A stretch of DNA of 7,661 nucleotides from NCBI GenBank assembly GCA_003445555.1, contig DMDI01000092.1, positions 1 through 7,661 on the forward strand, in the 5' to 3' direction. A program made the position numbers and the translations under genes. This stretch comes from Desulfotomaculum sp. (GTDB lineage Bacteria > Bacillota > Desulfotomaculia > Desulfotomaculales > Nap2-2B). Positions 1 through 5,519 of this stretch are shown one piece after another (position 1 is the stretch's first letter; each line of letters starts with the position of its first letter). The notes below the pieces were generated by a model that searched no databases, had not been told where the DNA came from, and saw nothing but the letters and a program-made list of their open reading frames with translations.

Positions 1-150
1 GCCCGGGCCCCCCCCGGGTCCCCCCCCCTTCCCCTCCCCGCCCCTCTCCCGCTCTCCGGCTTCCAACCGGAGGCGGGGGGTCGGGCTGCCCGCGGGCCCC
101 CGGGTGGCGGGGCCCCCCGGGGCGGGCGGGGCGGGCCCGCGGGGGGTCCG
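1..150. other. Extremely GC-rich low-complexity contig end, probable artefact
   Basis: By hand count about 133 of these 150 bases are G or C (~89%), with repeated C and G runs of 5-9 bases. The genes further in are roughly 40-55% G+C. The change follows directly on a well-formed Fn3-like domain end (WRFRT). The minus frame stays open only because stop codons are rare at this composition, and it reads as Gly/Pro/Arg-rich text unlike any linker elsewhere in the window. Decayed read-end sequence or misassembly is the likeliest explanation. A real Gly/Pro-rich spacer is the less likely alternative. Confidence 0.7.
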
Positions 151-1494
151 GAACCGCCAGGCGGTGGACCACGGGGTGGTCCCCATTTCGCCGTCGGCGC
201 TAACCCGCCAGTAGTAGTATTTCTGCGGCGCCAGTTTGGGGCTGGTGTAAGTGGTATTGGTCAGGCCGCTTACGTCCACCACCAGGGTGCTGCTGCCAAA
301 GGACGGGCTGGTGGCGATTTGCAGGGCGTAGGTGACTCCTTCGCCGCTCACGGCTTTCCAACTGAAGCCGGGGGTCAGGCTGTCCACGGTGCTCCAGTTG
401 GCCGGTGCCACCAGTGCAGGCGCGGCCGGTCCGCTCGGCGGCTGCGTACCCTGGATAGTCTTAAAACTCCAATAAGTCAGCTCGTTTAACGTATTGTATG
501 CCTTGCTTTTTACAGCGCCTGCCGGGATAGTTACTGAATAATATTTACCGTATTCGAGATCCGGGTGCTCTATTTTTAAAACTTTTCCTGACACGGAGGC
601 GCTTATTCCATTTAAGGTCTTGCCGCCGCTTTTAATATTAATTCCGGTCAAATCATTGTCAACAATGTCCAGATCAAATGTAACACTGACCTCAGTATTT
701 ATTGCAATACCCTGTACGTTTTTGGACGGGATAAAAGACTTTGCTTGCGGCACCGGCGGTGGTGGTAAAATTATATAGTTAAATTCCACCGGTTCGCTCT
801 TCACATTGTTTTTAACAGCAATTGCTTTTAACAAAACGGGGCTGTCCTGATCATCGAGTTCAAGGGGTGATTGATACATTGTGCCAAAATAAGTGGGGTC
901 GCTGCCGTCAGTCGTATACTTAATAACTGAGCTCTCGGTGAAACTTTTTAGGGTAACCTCCAACCCTCCCGTGTATTCATCGGACGGTGGATCGGCAACA
1001 ACCATGTAACCGATCAATATTGTTTTTACATGATCTAAAAATAACTTGATATCAGTCGGCAAAACCGCTCCGTTTAAAATGCACTCTTTTATTTCATTAC
1101 CATACATAGCAATCAGGGCGTTAAAAACCTCTTTATGTTTTTTTGCCCCCAAAGGTGATATTGTAAGATCAAAGGTGGAAATAGCTATATCCTGTAATGT
1201 ATTCAGATTGGCCAAATTCGTCTTTTGGTTTATTATTTCGTTATCCAACTCATTTTCAACATCGACTATCCATGCCTTAAGTAAATTGTCAGTCACACCA
1301 GTATCTTTATTTGTTGCTAACAATTTATCAATTAATTCGTAATTCAACTTAAGCTCATCGTACTTATCCAGCAATGGATGAAAATTAGCTGCTTCCGCAT
1401 ACCATTGGCCAGCAGGTATGGTCAGATTAATAAACGATAAAAGCACCGCCAAAGAGATAACCAGTTTCCAGTAGAAACGCGCTTTCTTATCCAT
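1..1494 (-). CDS. Secreted multidomain surface protein, 3' end missing (helical module, chitobiase-C-like, Ig-like, Fn3-like)
   Basis: The frame starts at ATG 1494 and stays open for 498 codons to the window edge, so the C-terminus is missing. A G-rich Shine-Dalgarno (GGGGGGTG) lies 8-9 bases upstream. Residues 1-36 are a signal peptide (MDKKAR, hydrophobic core, likely cut near AEA/A). Residues 38-165 form a probably helical module paralogous to that of the gene just upstream (shared IINQ, LP.DI, VKTIL, VVA.P). Residues 165-242 resemble the chitobiase C-terminal-like fold (YTTDGSDPT, LLKAIAVK). A proline linker (PPPPVP) leads to a bacterial Ig-like (Big_5/SbsA-type) domain at 246-353 (VTIPAG, WSFKT), then a Fn3-like domain at 355-451 (YYYWRVS, WRFRT). 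Residues beyond about 450 come from suspect sequence. The gene starts 36 bases after its neighbour's stop, so it is probably co-transcribed. The lost C-terminus may carry a dockerin, SLH or cohesin domain; this is unknown. No enzymatic motif was seen; an adhesive or structural role is inference. Confidence 0.85.
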   Translation of the reverse strand, partial: MDKKARFYWKLVISLAVLLSFINLTIPAGQWYAEAANFHPLLDKYDELKLNYELIDKLLATNKDTGVTDNLLKAWIVDVENELDNEIINQKTNLANLNTLQDIAISTFDLTISPLGAKKHKEVFNALIAMYGNEIKECILNGAVLPTDIKLFLDHVKTILIGYMVVADPPSDEYTGGLEVTLKSFTESSVIKYTTDGSDPTYFGTMYQSPLELDDQDSPVLLKAIAVKNNVKSEPVEFNYIILPPPPVPQAKSFIPSKNVQGIAINTEVSVTFDLDIVDNDLTGINIKSGGKTLNGISASVSGKVLKIEHPDLEYGKYYSVTIPAGAVKSKAYNTLNELTYWSFKTIQGTQPPSGPAAPALVAPANWSTVDSLTPGFSWKAVSGEGVTYALQIATSPSFGSSTLVVDVSGLTNTTYTSPKLAPQKYYYWRVSADGEMGTTPWSTAWRFRTPRGPAPPAPGGPATRGPAGSPTPRLRLEAGERERGGEGKGGGPGGGPG

Positions 1495-1530
1495 AATTAA
1501 ACACCCCCCAAGGTTTTCTAGTTAGTTGAA

Positions 1531-2664
1531 CTATTTCCCGATGTTTTTTGCAACCCGCAGTAAATCTAAAATATTTACAGAGCCATCACCGTTTACGTCC
1601 GCCTTTTTTCCTTCTTCCCATCCTTGATCACCAGGTTTCCGGTCAATCATTGTCGCCATCCACAATAAATCCAAAATGTTTATTTGCTGATCACCAGTCA
1701 TATCCCCCACCCATAACGTAACAGTTTGTACTTCTACCACCTTGCAGTCTGTCAAAGTAACGGGCAGCTCCACCCCCTTCCAGGTACCGGCAGTGGGTTG
1801 GAGATTGATTGTATATTTGCCCGGACACAAGTCATTCACTGAATAGGAACCATCCGGAGCGGCGGAATATGAACCGGTTTCCTGACGATCACTGACAACC
1901 TTAATGGTGACACCGGTATGATAATCTCCATTATTTAGCTGATTGACCCCTTCCAAATTAACATAACCTCTTATTCCACCTTGGCACGGATTCCCGGTGA
2001 TTTCATAATTAAAGGTGGCCACATCGCTCGACACACCATTCTTCCAGGCAATTGCCTTTAGCTCAACCGGACCGGTCCGGCCGGGCAGGGACAAATTACC
2101 GGCATATTTTTTGGTGGCAGTTGTCGGCTGACTATTGCTCAATGTGTAATAAAAGCTGACCCCTTTCACATAGCTGTTTAAGCCAACCCCGGTACAAGAG
2201 GGATGGTCCCCCCCGGACGGCCAGGCAACAACCACAGAGGTCAAGAGGATCGTTTTTACCTGTGAAAGCAGGCCCGCTATATCTGCCGGCAACTTTCCCG
2301 TTAAAAAATATTTCGTTATTTCCTTGGAGTAGGCTTTATTTACAGCATTGAATACTGCCTGATTATTTAAGATCTCATCAATGGTGACGTCCTTTATAAC
2401 TTTGTCGGCATTTGCCTGATTAATTATTCGGTTGCTCAATTCCGATTCCAGGTCGACCACAAACAGGTATATTTGATCCTCATTAACCAGATTAGTTTTT
2501 AGAAGCCGATTAAACAAATCTTTATTTTCGCCAACCAGTCCCTGGTAGCTATCCTGCAATGGGGTGAGTGTTTGCGCGCTTGCCCCACCGATAAAGATAA
2601 ATCCGCCCGCAAATGTTATGATTAGAAAAGTTGCCAGGGCTTTTGTAAACAGACCTTTGCCCAT
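1531..2664 (-). CDS. Secreted dockerin protein with helical module and carboxypeptidase-regulatory-like domain
   Basis: This 377-residue protein starts at ATG 2664 with a strong Shine-Dalgarno (GAGGAGGG) 7 bases upstream. Residues 1-30 are a signal peptide (MGKGLFTK, hydrophobic core, cleavage after ASA). Residues 31-148 match the helical module of the next gene (VVDLESEL, IINQ, VFNA, LPADI, VKTILL). Residues 150-224 look like a degenerate chitobiase C-terminal-like domain (FYYTLSNSQPT, LKAIAWKNG) that has lost the usual TDGSDPT turn. Residues 228-317 are a carboxypeptidase-regulatory/Cna-B-like sandwich (DGSYSV, PGKYTI). Residues 319-377 are a type I-like dockerin with two calcium loops, at D321-D332 and D356-D367, each ending NILDLL. 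Dockerins bind cohesins on scaffold proteins, so attachment to a surface scaffold is the expected role; the partner is not in this window. No catalytic motif is seen. It lies 88 bases after the metalloprotease gene and 36 bases before its paralogue, so it is probably mid-operon. Confidence 0.92.
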   Translation of the reverse strand: MGKGLFTKALATFLIITFAGGFIFIGGASAQTLTPLQDSYQGLVGENKDLFNRLLKTNLVNEDQIYLFVVDLESELSNRIINQANADKVIKDVTIDEILNNQAVFNAVNKAYSKEITKYFLTGKLPADIAGLLSQVKTILLTSVVVAWPSGGDHPSCTGVGLNSYVKGVSFYYTLSNSQPTTATKKYAGNLSLPGRTGPVELKAIAWKNGVSSDVATFNYEITGNPCQGGIRGYVNLEGVNQLNNGDYHTGVTIKVVSDRQETGSYSAAPDGSYSVNDLCPGKYTINLQPTAGTWKGVELPVTLTDCKVVEVQTVTLWVGDMTGDQQINILDLLWMATMIDRKPGDQGWEEGKKADVNGDGSVNILDLLRVAKNIGK

Positions 2665-2752
2665 CCGGATCCCTCCTCAAATAAAAATACCCCAGTACGT
2701 TCCGCGGTAACTCATTTCAGGTACATATCTGGCGAATAGACACGGATTTGAC
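2665..2752. other. Short operon-internal spacer
   Basis: The 88 bases between the metalloprotease stop and the next start contain the Shine-Dalgarno of the downstream gene (GAGGAGGG at 2678-2671). I see no hairpin followed by a T-run and no convincing promoter. This supports read-through from the protease gene into the dockerin gene. Confidence 0.6.
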
Positions 2753-5230
2753 TCAGGGCCTCTTGCCGATGTTTTTTGCCACCCGGAGCAAGTCCAGGAT
2801 ATTAATGGTGCCATCTTTATTTACATCTGCCACCTGATACCCGGGCCATTCAGGGTTCTCCGGGGATAAACCAATTCCCGGCGTCATCCAAAGCAGGTCC
2901 AGGATGTTAATTTGAGTGTCCTGGTTCATATCTCCTATATATAAAGTAATCACCGGGAGGTCTTTGGATTGATTTGCCTCTAGAATAATATTTTTTCTTT
3001 CCACCTTGCTAAAACCAGGCCGGCAGTAGTGCACTTCATAAGTACCGGGGGCAAGCCCACTGATTGAGTAAGAGCCGTCCCGGGAGGAAAGTCCACTTTT
3101 TACCGGGTTAAGGTTACCCTGCGGGATTAATTTTATTTCTGTCCCGCTGTGGTCGGCCAGCGGACTATCCGGCTCCGGGTCAGCGGGATTAACTTTTTCC
3201 AGATAGACTACTCCAACAATCGTAGAAGTCTCATTTGTTGTTCCGTAAATATATTTAATCCCTTCTATATCGTCTTGCTCAAGCGTCCTTGCTTTTGTTT
3301 CACCCGGGCCGACGAAGCCATACATTGTTTTTTCACTGTCGGCAGTACCGTACAGATCAAGCAGCATAAGACTATGTCCAAGTTCATGCGTAATGACACC
3401 CTGTATATCAAGCTGTTCTGAAGGACAGGCAGCGGCTGTACTCCAAAAGTAATAATCGCTAAACTCTATATCACTTTCCAAAATTGTTTTTGGGTCAGAG
3501 GAATCCCAGTATATCCAGTTGACGGCAAGCCAGTCTGTTTCTCCTTCATTGACCCAGGCAATGGAATTTTCTGAATCACGACCTGCTCTGGTTTTATCTG
3601 TAGCTCCACCGTATTCAAATTTAAAATTTGCCCCGGTGTTGTTCCAGGCGTCAAGACCTTTCTGAACAGCAATTTCTTCCCCTGTGCAGTCTGCCGTGTT
3701 AGGGTTAACCTTGTAAGTAACCTTATTTCCAGGCCATTTTCCTCCGCCGTAAGAGTATGTTACCCGGAATAAAGCAGGATCACTGATTATCTCATCACCG
3801 GTTATAACAAAAACATTTCCTACATTATCCACTTTATAGTAGCTGCTGGCCCCGCCAGGCACAAGGCAGGTGATCTGGTTTTCACTCCACGATTTTATGG
3901 TGGCGAAAGTAAAAGGGGCATTTCCTTGGCCGGCAAAAAAGGCTACCTCTCCTGGCGAAGAACCAAAGTTTTTGCCGTTAATCGTGATCAGCGTACTATC
4001 TGAAGCAGCTTCATAAGTTAGTAAATCTTTTGCTTTGGCCGGCCCAAAAGTCGGAACCACTCCGGTTATTTCTGGAGGAGGCCCGAGATATTTTTCAATG
4101 ATCAGTTCGTCAACAAAAGTGCCTTTATAAGTAACTGCAGCATCACTATAAAAGTTAAAGCCTACCCATACACTGGAATCGCCACAGTACTCATCTAAAG
4201 AAATAGTTTCTTGCCGCCAGGGAGTCAAGTCGCCGGTAAGTTCCAAACCATCAAAATTTTTACCGTCTGATGATGCTCCATAAAAAAAGCCGTCATAAAA
4301 ACCTGCTTCTGTCTTGGTCCAGTGATAAAAGGTCATGTGAGCGCTGGTAGCGTCACTCAAATCAAAAGGCCCGTAAACCATCCAGGCGTCCATGTTATCA
4401 GGGTAATTATCATACTCCGGGTCTAGATCATTACAACCCTCAATGCCTATATCGGCACACCAGGCACTGAAACTGCCTTTGTACGGCTTATAATCATCTT
4501 CACCCCAGGTATAATAACATGGTGGAGATCCACCCCTTTCCCATTTTGGATCTCCTGAAGGCCAGTTATCGGGAAAACCTTCGTATAGCACGTTTACCCA
4601 GGAAGAGGATGAACCGCCACCTCCGCCAGATAAATTGTAATCTGTTTTATTACTGGAATCAGTTGGCTGATTCACTCCCCTCTCTAAAAGAACCGGTTTT
4701 TTATTCTTTGATGGAGGCTGAAAAAGTTTATTCGCCTTTTCTCTAACTGCGGGTTTTGTTTCTCCTTTTTCTATTTCCTGCTTTGAAAATACTTTCCCTG
4801 TTATGTAGGAAGAAAACTCCCTTACAGATAACTTTGTCCCCAGAACCTGCTTATCTTTAACGGTATACTTCCCCTGATGGGCGCCGGCAACCTCAAAGCA
4901 GCCATCTTTTGTACGTAAAAAGAGAAATACTTCTTCTCCTTTTTTAAAAGAAGGTGAGTGGGACACCCGGCAGGCTGTCTCTCCTACCGTTCCTCCAGGG
5001 ACCTTTATGGTAATTTCGGTTTTTTTAGCTCCTTTAAGAAAGTCTTTTGCCTCGACCGTAACGTAAGTAAAGATTTTCTTACCTTCCCATTGCGATTTCA
5101 TATTGGTAACTTTTCCCGTCAAAATAAGGTCGGCTTCTGCAGCCAAAGTTCCCAGGTCTTTTTTTACCACCAGGGCAGATGCTTTTTCAGGAAAGGATAA
5201 ACAAAATAAGATTATTGCAAAAATAATCAA
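2753..5230 (-). CDS. Secreted matrixin-like zinc metalloprotease with IPT/TIG and dockerin domains
   Basis: Residues are numbered from TTG 5230, the first conventional start (825 aa). The true start is probably ATA at 5272, which restores a basic N-terminus (KKVNR) to the signal peptide cut after KASA. Residues 20-126 form a beta-rich module (ADLILTGKV, TVEAKDFLKG, VPGGTVGE, GEEVFLFLR) recalling NTR/TIMP-type OB folds. A Gly/Ser linker (201-210) precedes a jelly-roll-like sandwich (212-382; YEGFPDNW, DNMDAWMVYGPFDLS, FVDELIIEK). An IPT/TIG domain (386-490; INGKNFGSSPG) follows, then the catalytic domain at 493-664 with HELGH at 615-619, D625 in the third zinc-ligand position, and Met-turn M636. 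The ending LEQDDIEGIKYIYG is typical of matrixins. Residues 670-763 are carboxypeptidase-regulatory-like and 766-823 a dockerin with two calcium loops (D767-D778, D802-D813). It should cut proteins or peptides outside the cell while docked on a cohesin scaffold. Activity is uncertain because of the altered zinc motif. It is probably the first gene of its operon. Confidence 0.93.
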   Translation of the reverse strand: MIIFAIILFCLSFPEKASALVVKKDLGTLAAEADLILTGKVTNMKSQWEGKKIFTYVTVEAKDFLKGAKKTEITIKVPGGTVGETACRVSHSPSFKKGEEVFLFLRTKDGCFEVAGAHQGKYTVKDKQVLGTKLSVREFSSYITGKVFSKQEIEKGETKPAVREKANKLFQPPSKNKKPVLLERGVNQPTDSSNKTDYNLSGGGGGSSSSWVNVLYEGFPDNWPSGDPKWERGGSPPCYYTWGEDDYKPYKGSFSAWCADIGIEGCNDLDPEYDNYPDNMDAWMVYGPFDLSDATSAHMTFYHWTKTEAGFYDGFFYGASSDGKNFDGLELTGDLTPWRQETISLDEYCGDSSVWVGFNFYSDAAVTYKGTFVDELIIEKYLGPPPEITGVVPTFGPAKAKDLLTYEAASDSTLITINGKNFGSSPGEVAFFAGQGNAPFTFATIKSWSENQITCLVPGGASSYYKVDNVGNVFVITGDEIISDPALFRVTYSYGGGKWPGNKVTYKVNPNTADCTGEEIAVQKGLDAWNNTGANFKFEYGGATDKTRAGRDSENSIAWVNEGETDWLAVNWIYWDSSDPKTILESDIEFSDYYFWSTAAACPSEQLDIQGVITHELGHSLMLLDLYGTADSEKTMYGFVGPGETKARTLEQDDIEGIKYIYGTTNETSTIVGVVYLEKVNPADPEPDSPLADHSGTEIKLIPQGNLNPVKSGLSSRDGSYSISGLAPGTYEVHYCRPGFSKVERKNIILEANQSKDLPVITLYIGDMNQDTQINILDLLWMTPGIGLSPENPEWPGYQVADVNKDGTINILDLLRVAKNIGKRP

Positions 5231-5278
5231 GAAGCAAAATACGGTATAATTACTTCTGTTTACCTTTTTTATATAAAT

Positions 5279-5286
5279 ACCTCCTT
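5279..5286 (-). promoter_or_regulatory. Strong Shine-Dalgarno with no conventional start codon behind it
   Basis: The minus strand reads AAGGAGGT here, a full match to the anti-Shine-Dalgarno. Six bases downstream the codon at 5272-5270 is ATA, followed by AAA AAG GTA in frame with the metalloprotease; an in-frame TAA sits just upstream at 5287-5285. The TTG at 5230 has no Shine-Dalgarno of its own. This points to initiation at ATA 5272 (839 aa), or to an ATG misread as ATA or mutated to it. Confidence 0.75.
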
Positions 5287-5310
5287 ATTATTAACGAGCA
5301 AACAAGGCCA

Positions 5311-5334
5311 GACAAAAGAACCGTCCCCTTTGTC
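5311..5334. repeat. REP-like palindrome, GACAAA/TTTGTC type
   Basis: Perfect 6-base arms GACAAA and TTTGTC enclose AGAACCGTCCCC. Sequences built on this GGGGACGGTTCT core are, to my recollection, dispersed intergenic repeats in Peptococcaceae and some other bacteria, thought to be mobilised by REP-associated Y1 transposases. No such transposase is in the window. The copy number here is one, so its repeat status rests on recognition rather than on a second copy. Confidence 0.55.
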
Positions 5335-5374
5335 TTCCCCCTCCCCCTAACCCCTCCCGCAAGGAGAGGGGGAA
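5335..5374. repeat. Second REP-like GC-rich hairpin abutting the first
   Basis: Perfect 9-base arms TTCCCCCTC (5335-5343) and GAGGGGGAA (5366-5374) enclose a loop holding a smaller CTCC/GGAG hairpin around CGCAA. The pattern of pyrimidine-rich CCCTAACCCCTCCC followed by GCAAGGAGAGGGGG resembles a widely dispersed bacterial intergenic repeat. It touches the GACAAA palindrome with no bases between, so the two form one compound insertion-like block. Confidence 0.55.
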
Positions 5375-5407
5375 TTGCTAAATATGCTTTTTTCATGATT
5401 AATGGTA

Positions 5408-5421
5408 GGAACGAACGTTCC
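5408..5421. promoter_or_regulatory. Candidate LexA (DinR) SOS box
   Basis: The + strand reads GGAACGAACGTTCC. Against the Gram-positive SOS-box consensus CGAACRNRYGTTYC it matches 13 of 14 positions, failing only at the first base. It includes the core GAAC-NNNN-GTTC at 5409-5420. It lies in the intergenic region about 135-180 bases upstream of the metalloprotease start, where an operator for this operon could sit. I see no good -35/-10 pair next to it, and the downstream genes are not typical SOS genes. Confidence 0.4.
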
Positions 5422-5431
5422 CATGGGGAAC
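5417..5431. repeat. Inverted repeat GTTCCC-ATG-GGGAAC overlapping the SOS-like box
   Basis: Perfect 6-base arms at 5417-5422 and 5426-5431 are separated by three bases. The left arm is also the right half of the candidate LexA box, so the two palindromes cannot form as hairpins at the same time. It may be an operator or an alternative leader-RNA fold; no regulator is identifiable. Confidence 0.4.
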
Positions 5432-5444
5432 TCCTTTGCAACAG

Positions 5445-5468
5445 GCAATACCTTAAGCAATACCTTAC
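5445..5468. repeat. 12-base tandem direct repeat
   Basis: GCAATACCTTA occurs at 5445-5455 and again at 5457-5467, a tandem repeat of period 12 just beyond the terminator of the SLH gene. No function is evident; it may be a small slippage duplication. Confidence 0.5.
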
Positions 5469-5510
5469 AAAAAACGGGGGAGCGGGTTTAAAAGCCTGCT
5501 CCCCGTTTTT
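5469..5510 (-). terminator. Rho-independent terminator of the SLH protein gene
   Basis: On the minus strand, 9 bases after the TAG stop, AAAAACGGGGAGC pairs with GCTCCCCCGTTTTT across an A/T-rich loop, with one bulged C, one mismatch and two more G-C pairs. The hairpin runs into TTTTTT. It separates the SLH gene from the dockerin operon. The A-run on the other side makes it nominally bidirectional, but no plus-strand gene reads toward it. Confidence 0.9.
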
Positions 5511-5519
5511 ATCACGCTA

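Noticed and set aside
1046..1342. Plus-strand 98-codon frame
   Set aside because: It is antisense to the helical module of the gene at 1494, which is supported by a signal peptide and by its paralogue. No family resemblance.
3466..3672. Minus-strand 68-codon frame inside the metalloprotease gene
   Set aside because: It is out of frame within the catalytic domain, has no ribosome site and no plausible protein features.
5287..5320. Promoter TTGTCT - 16 bases - TAATAA for the dockerin operon
   Set aside because: The -10 match is poor, and transcription would begin on top of the Shine-Dalgarno.
5250..5441. Minus-strand 63-codon frame starting MQRSSPWERS with an internal MKKAYLAIPP start
   Set aside because: It is a translation of the two REP-like palindromes and the leader of the protease gene, and its 3' part overlaps the protease Shine-Dalgarno and N-terminus in another frame. 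No Shine-Dalgarno was seen close to either ATG.
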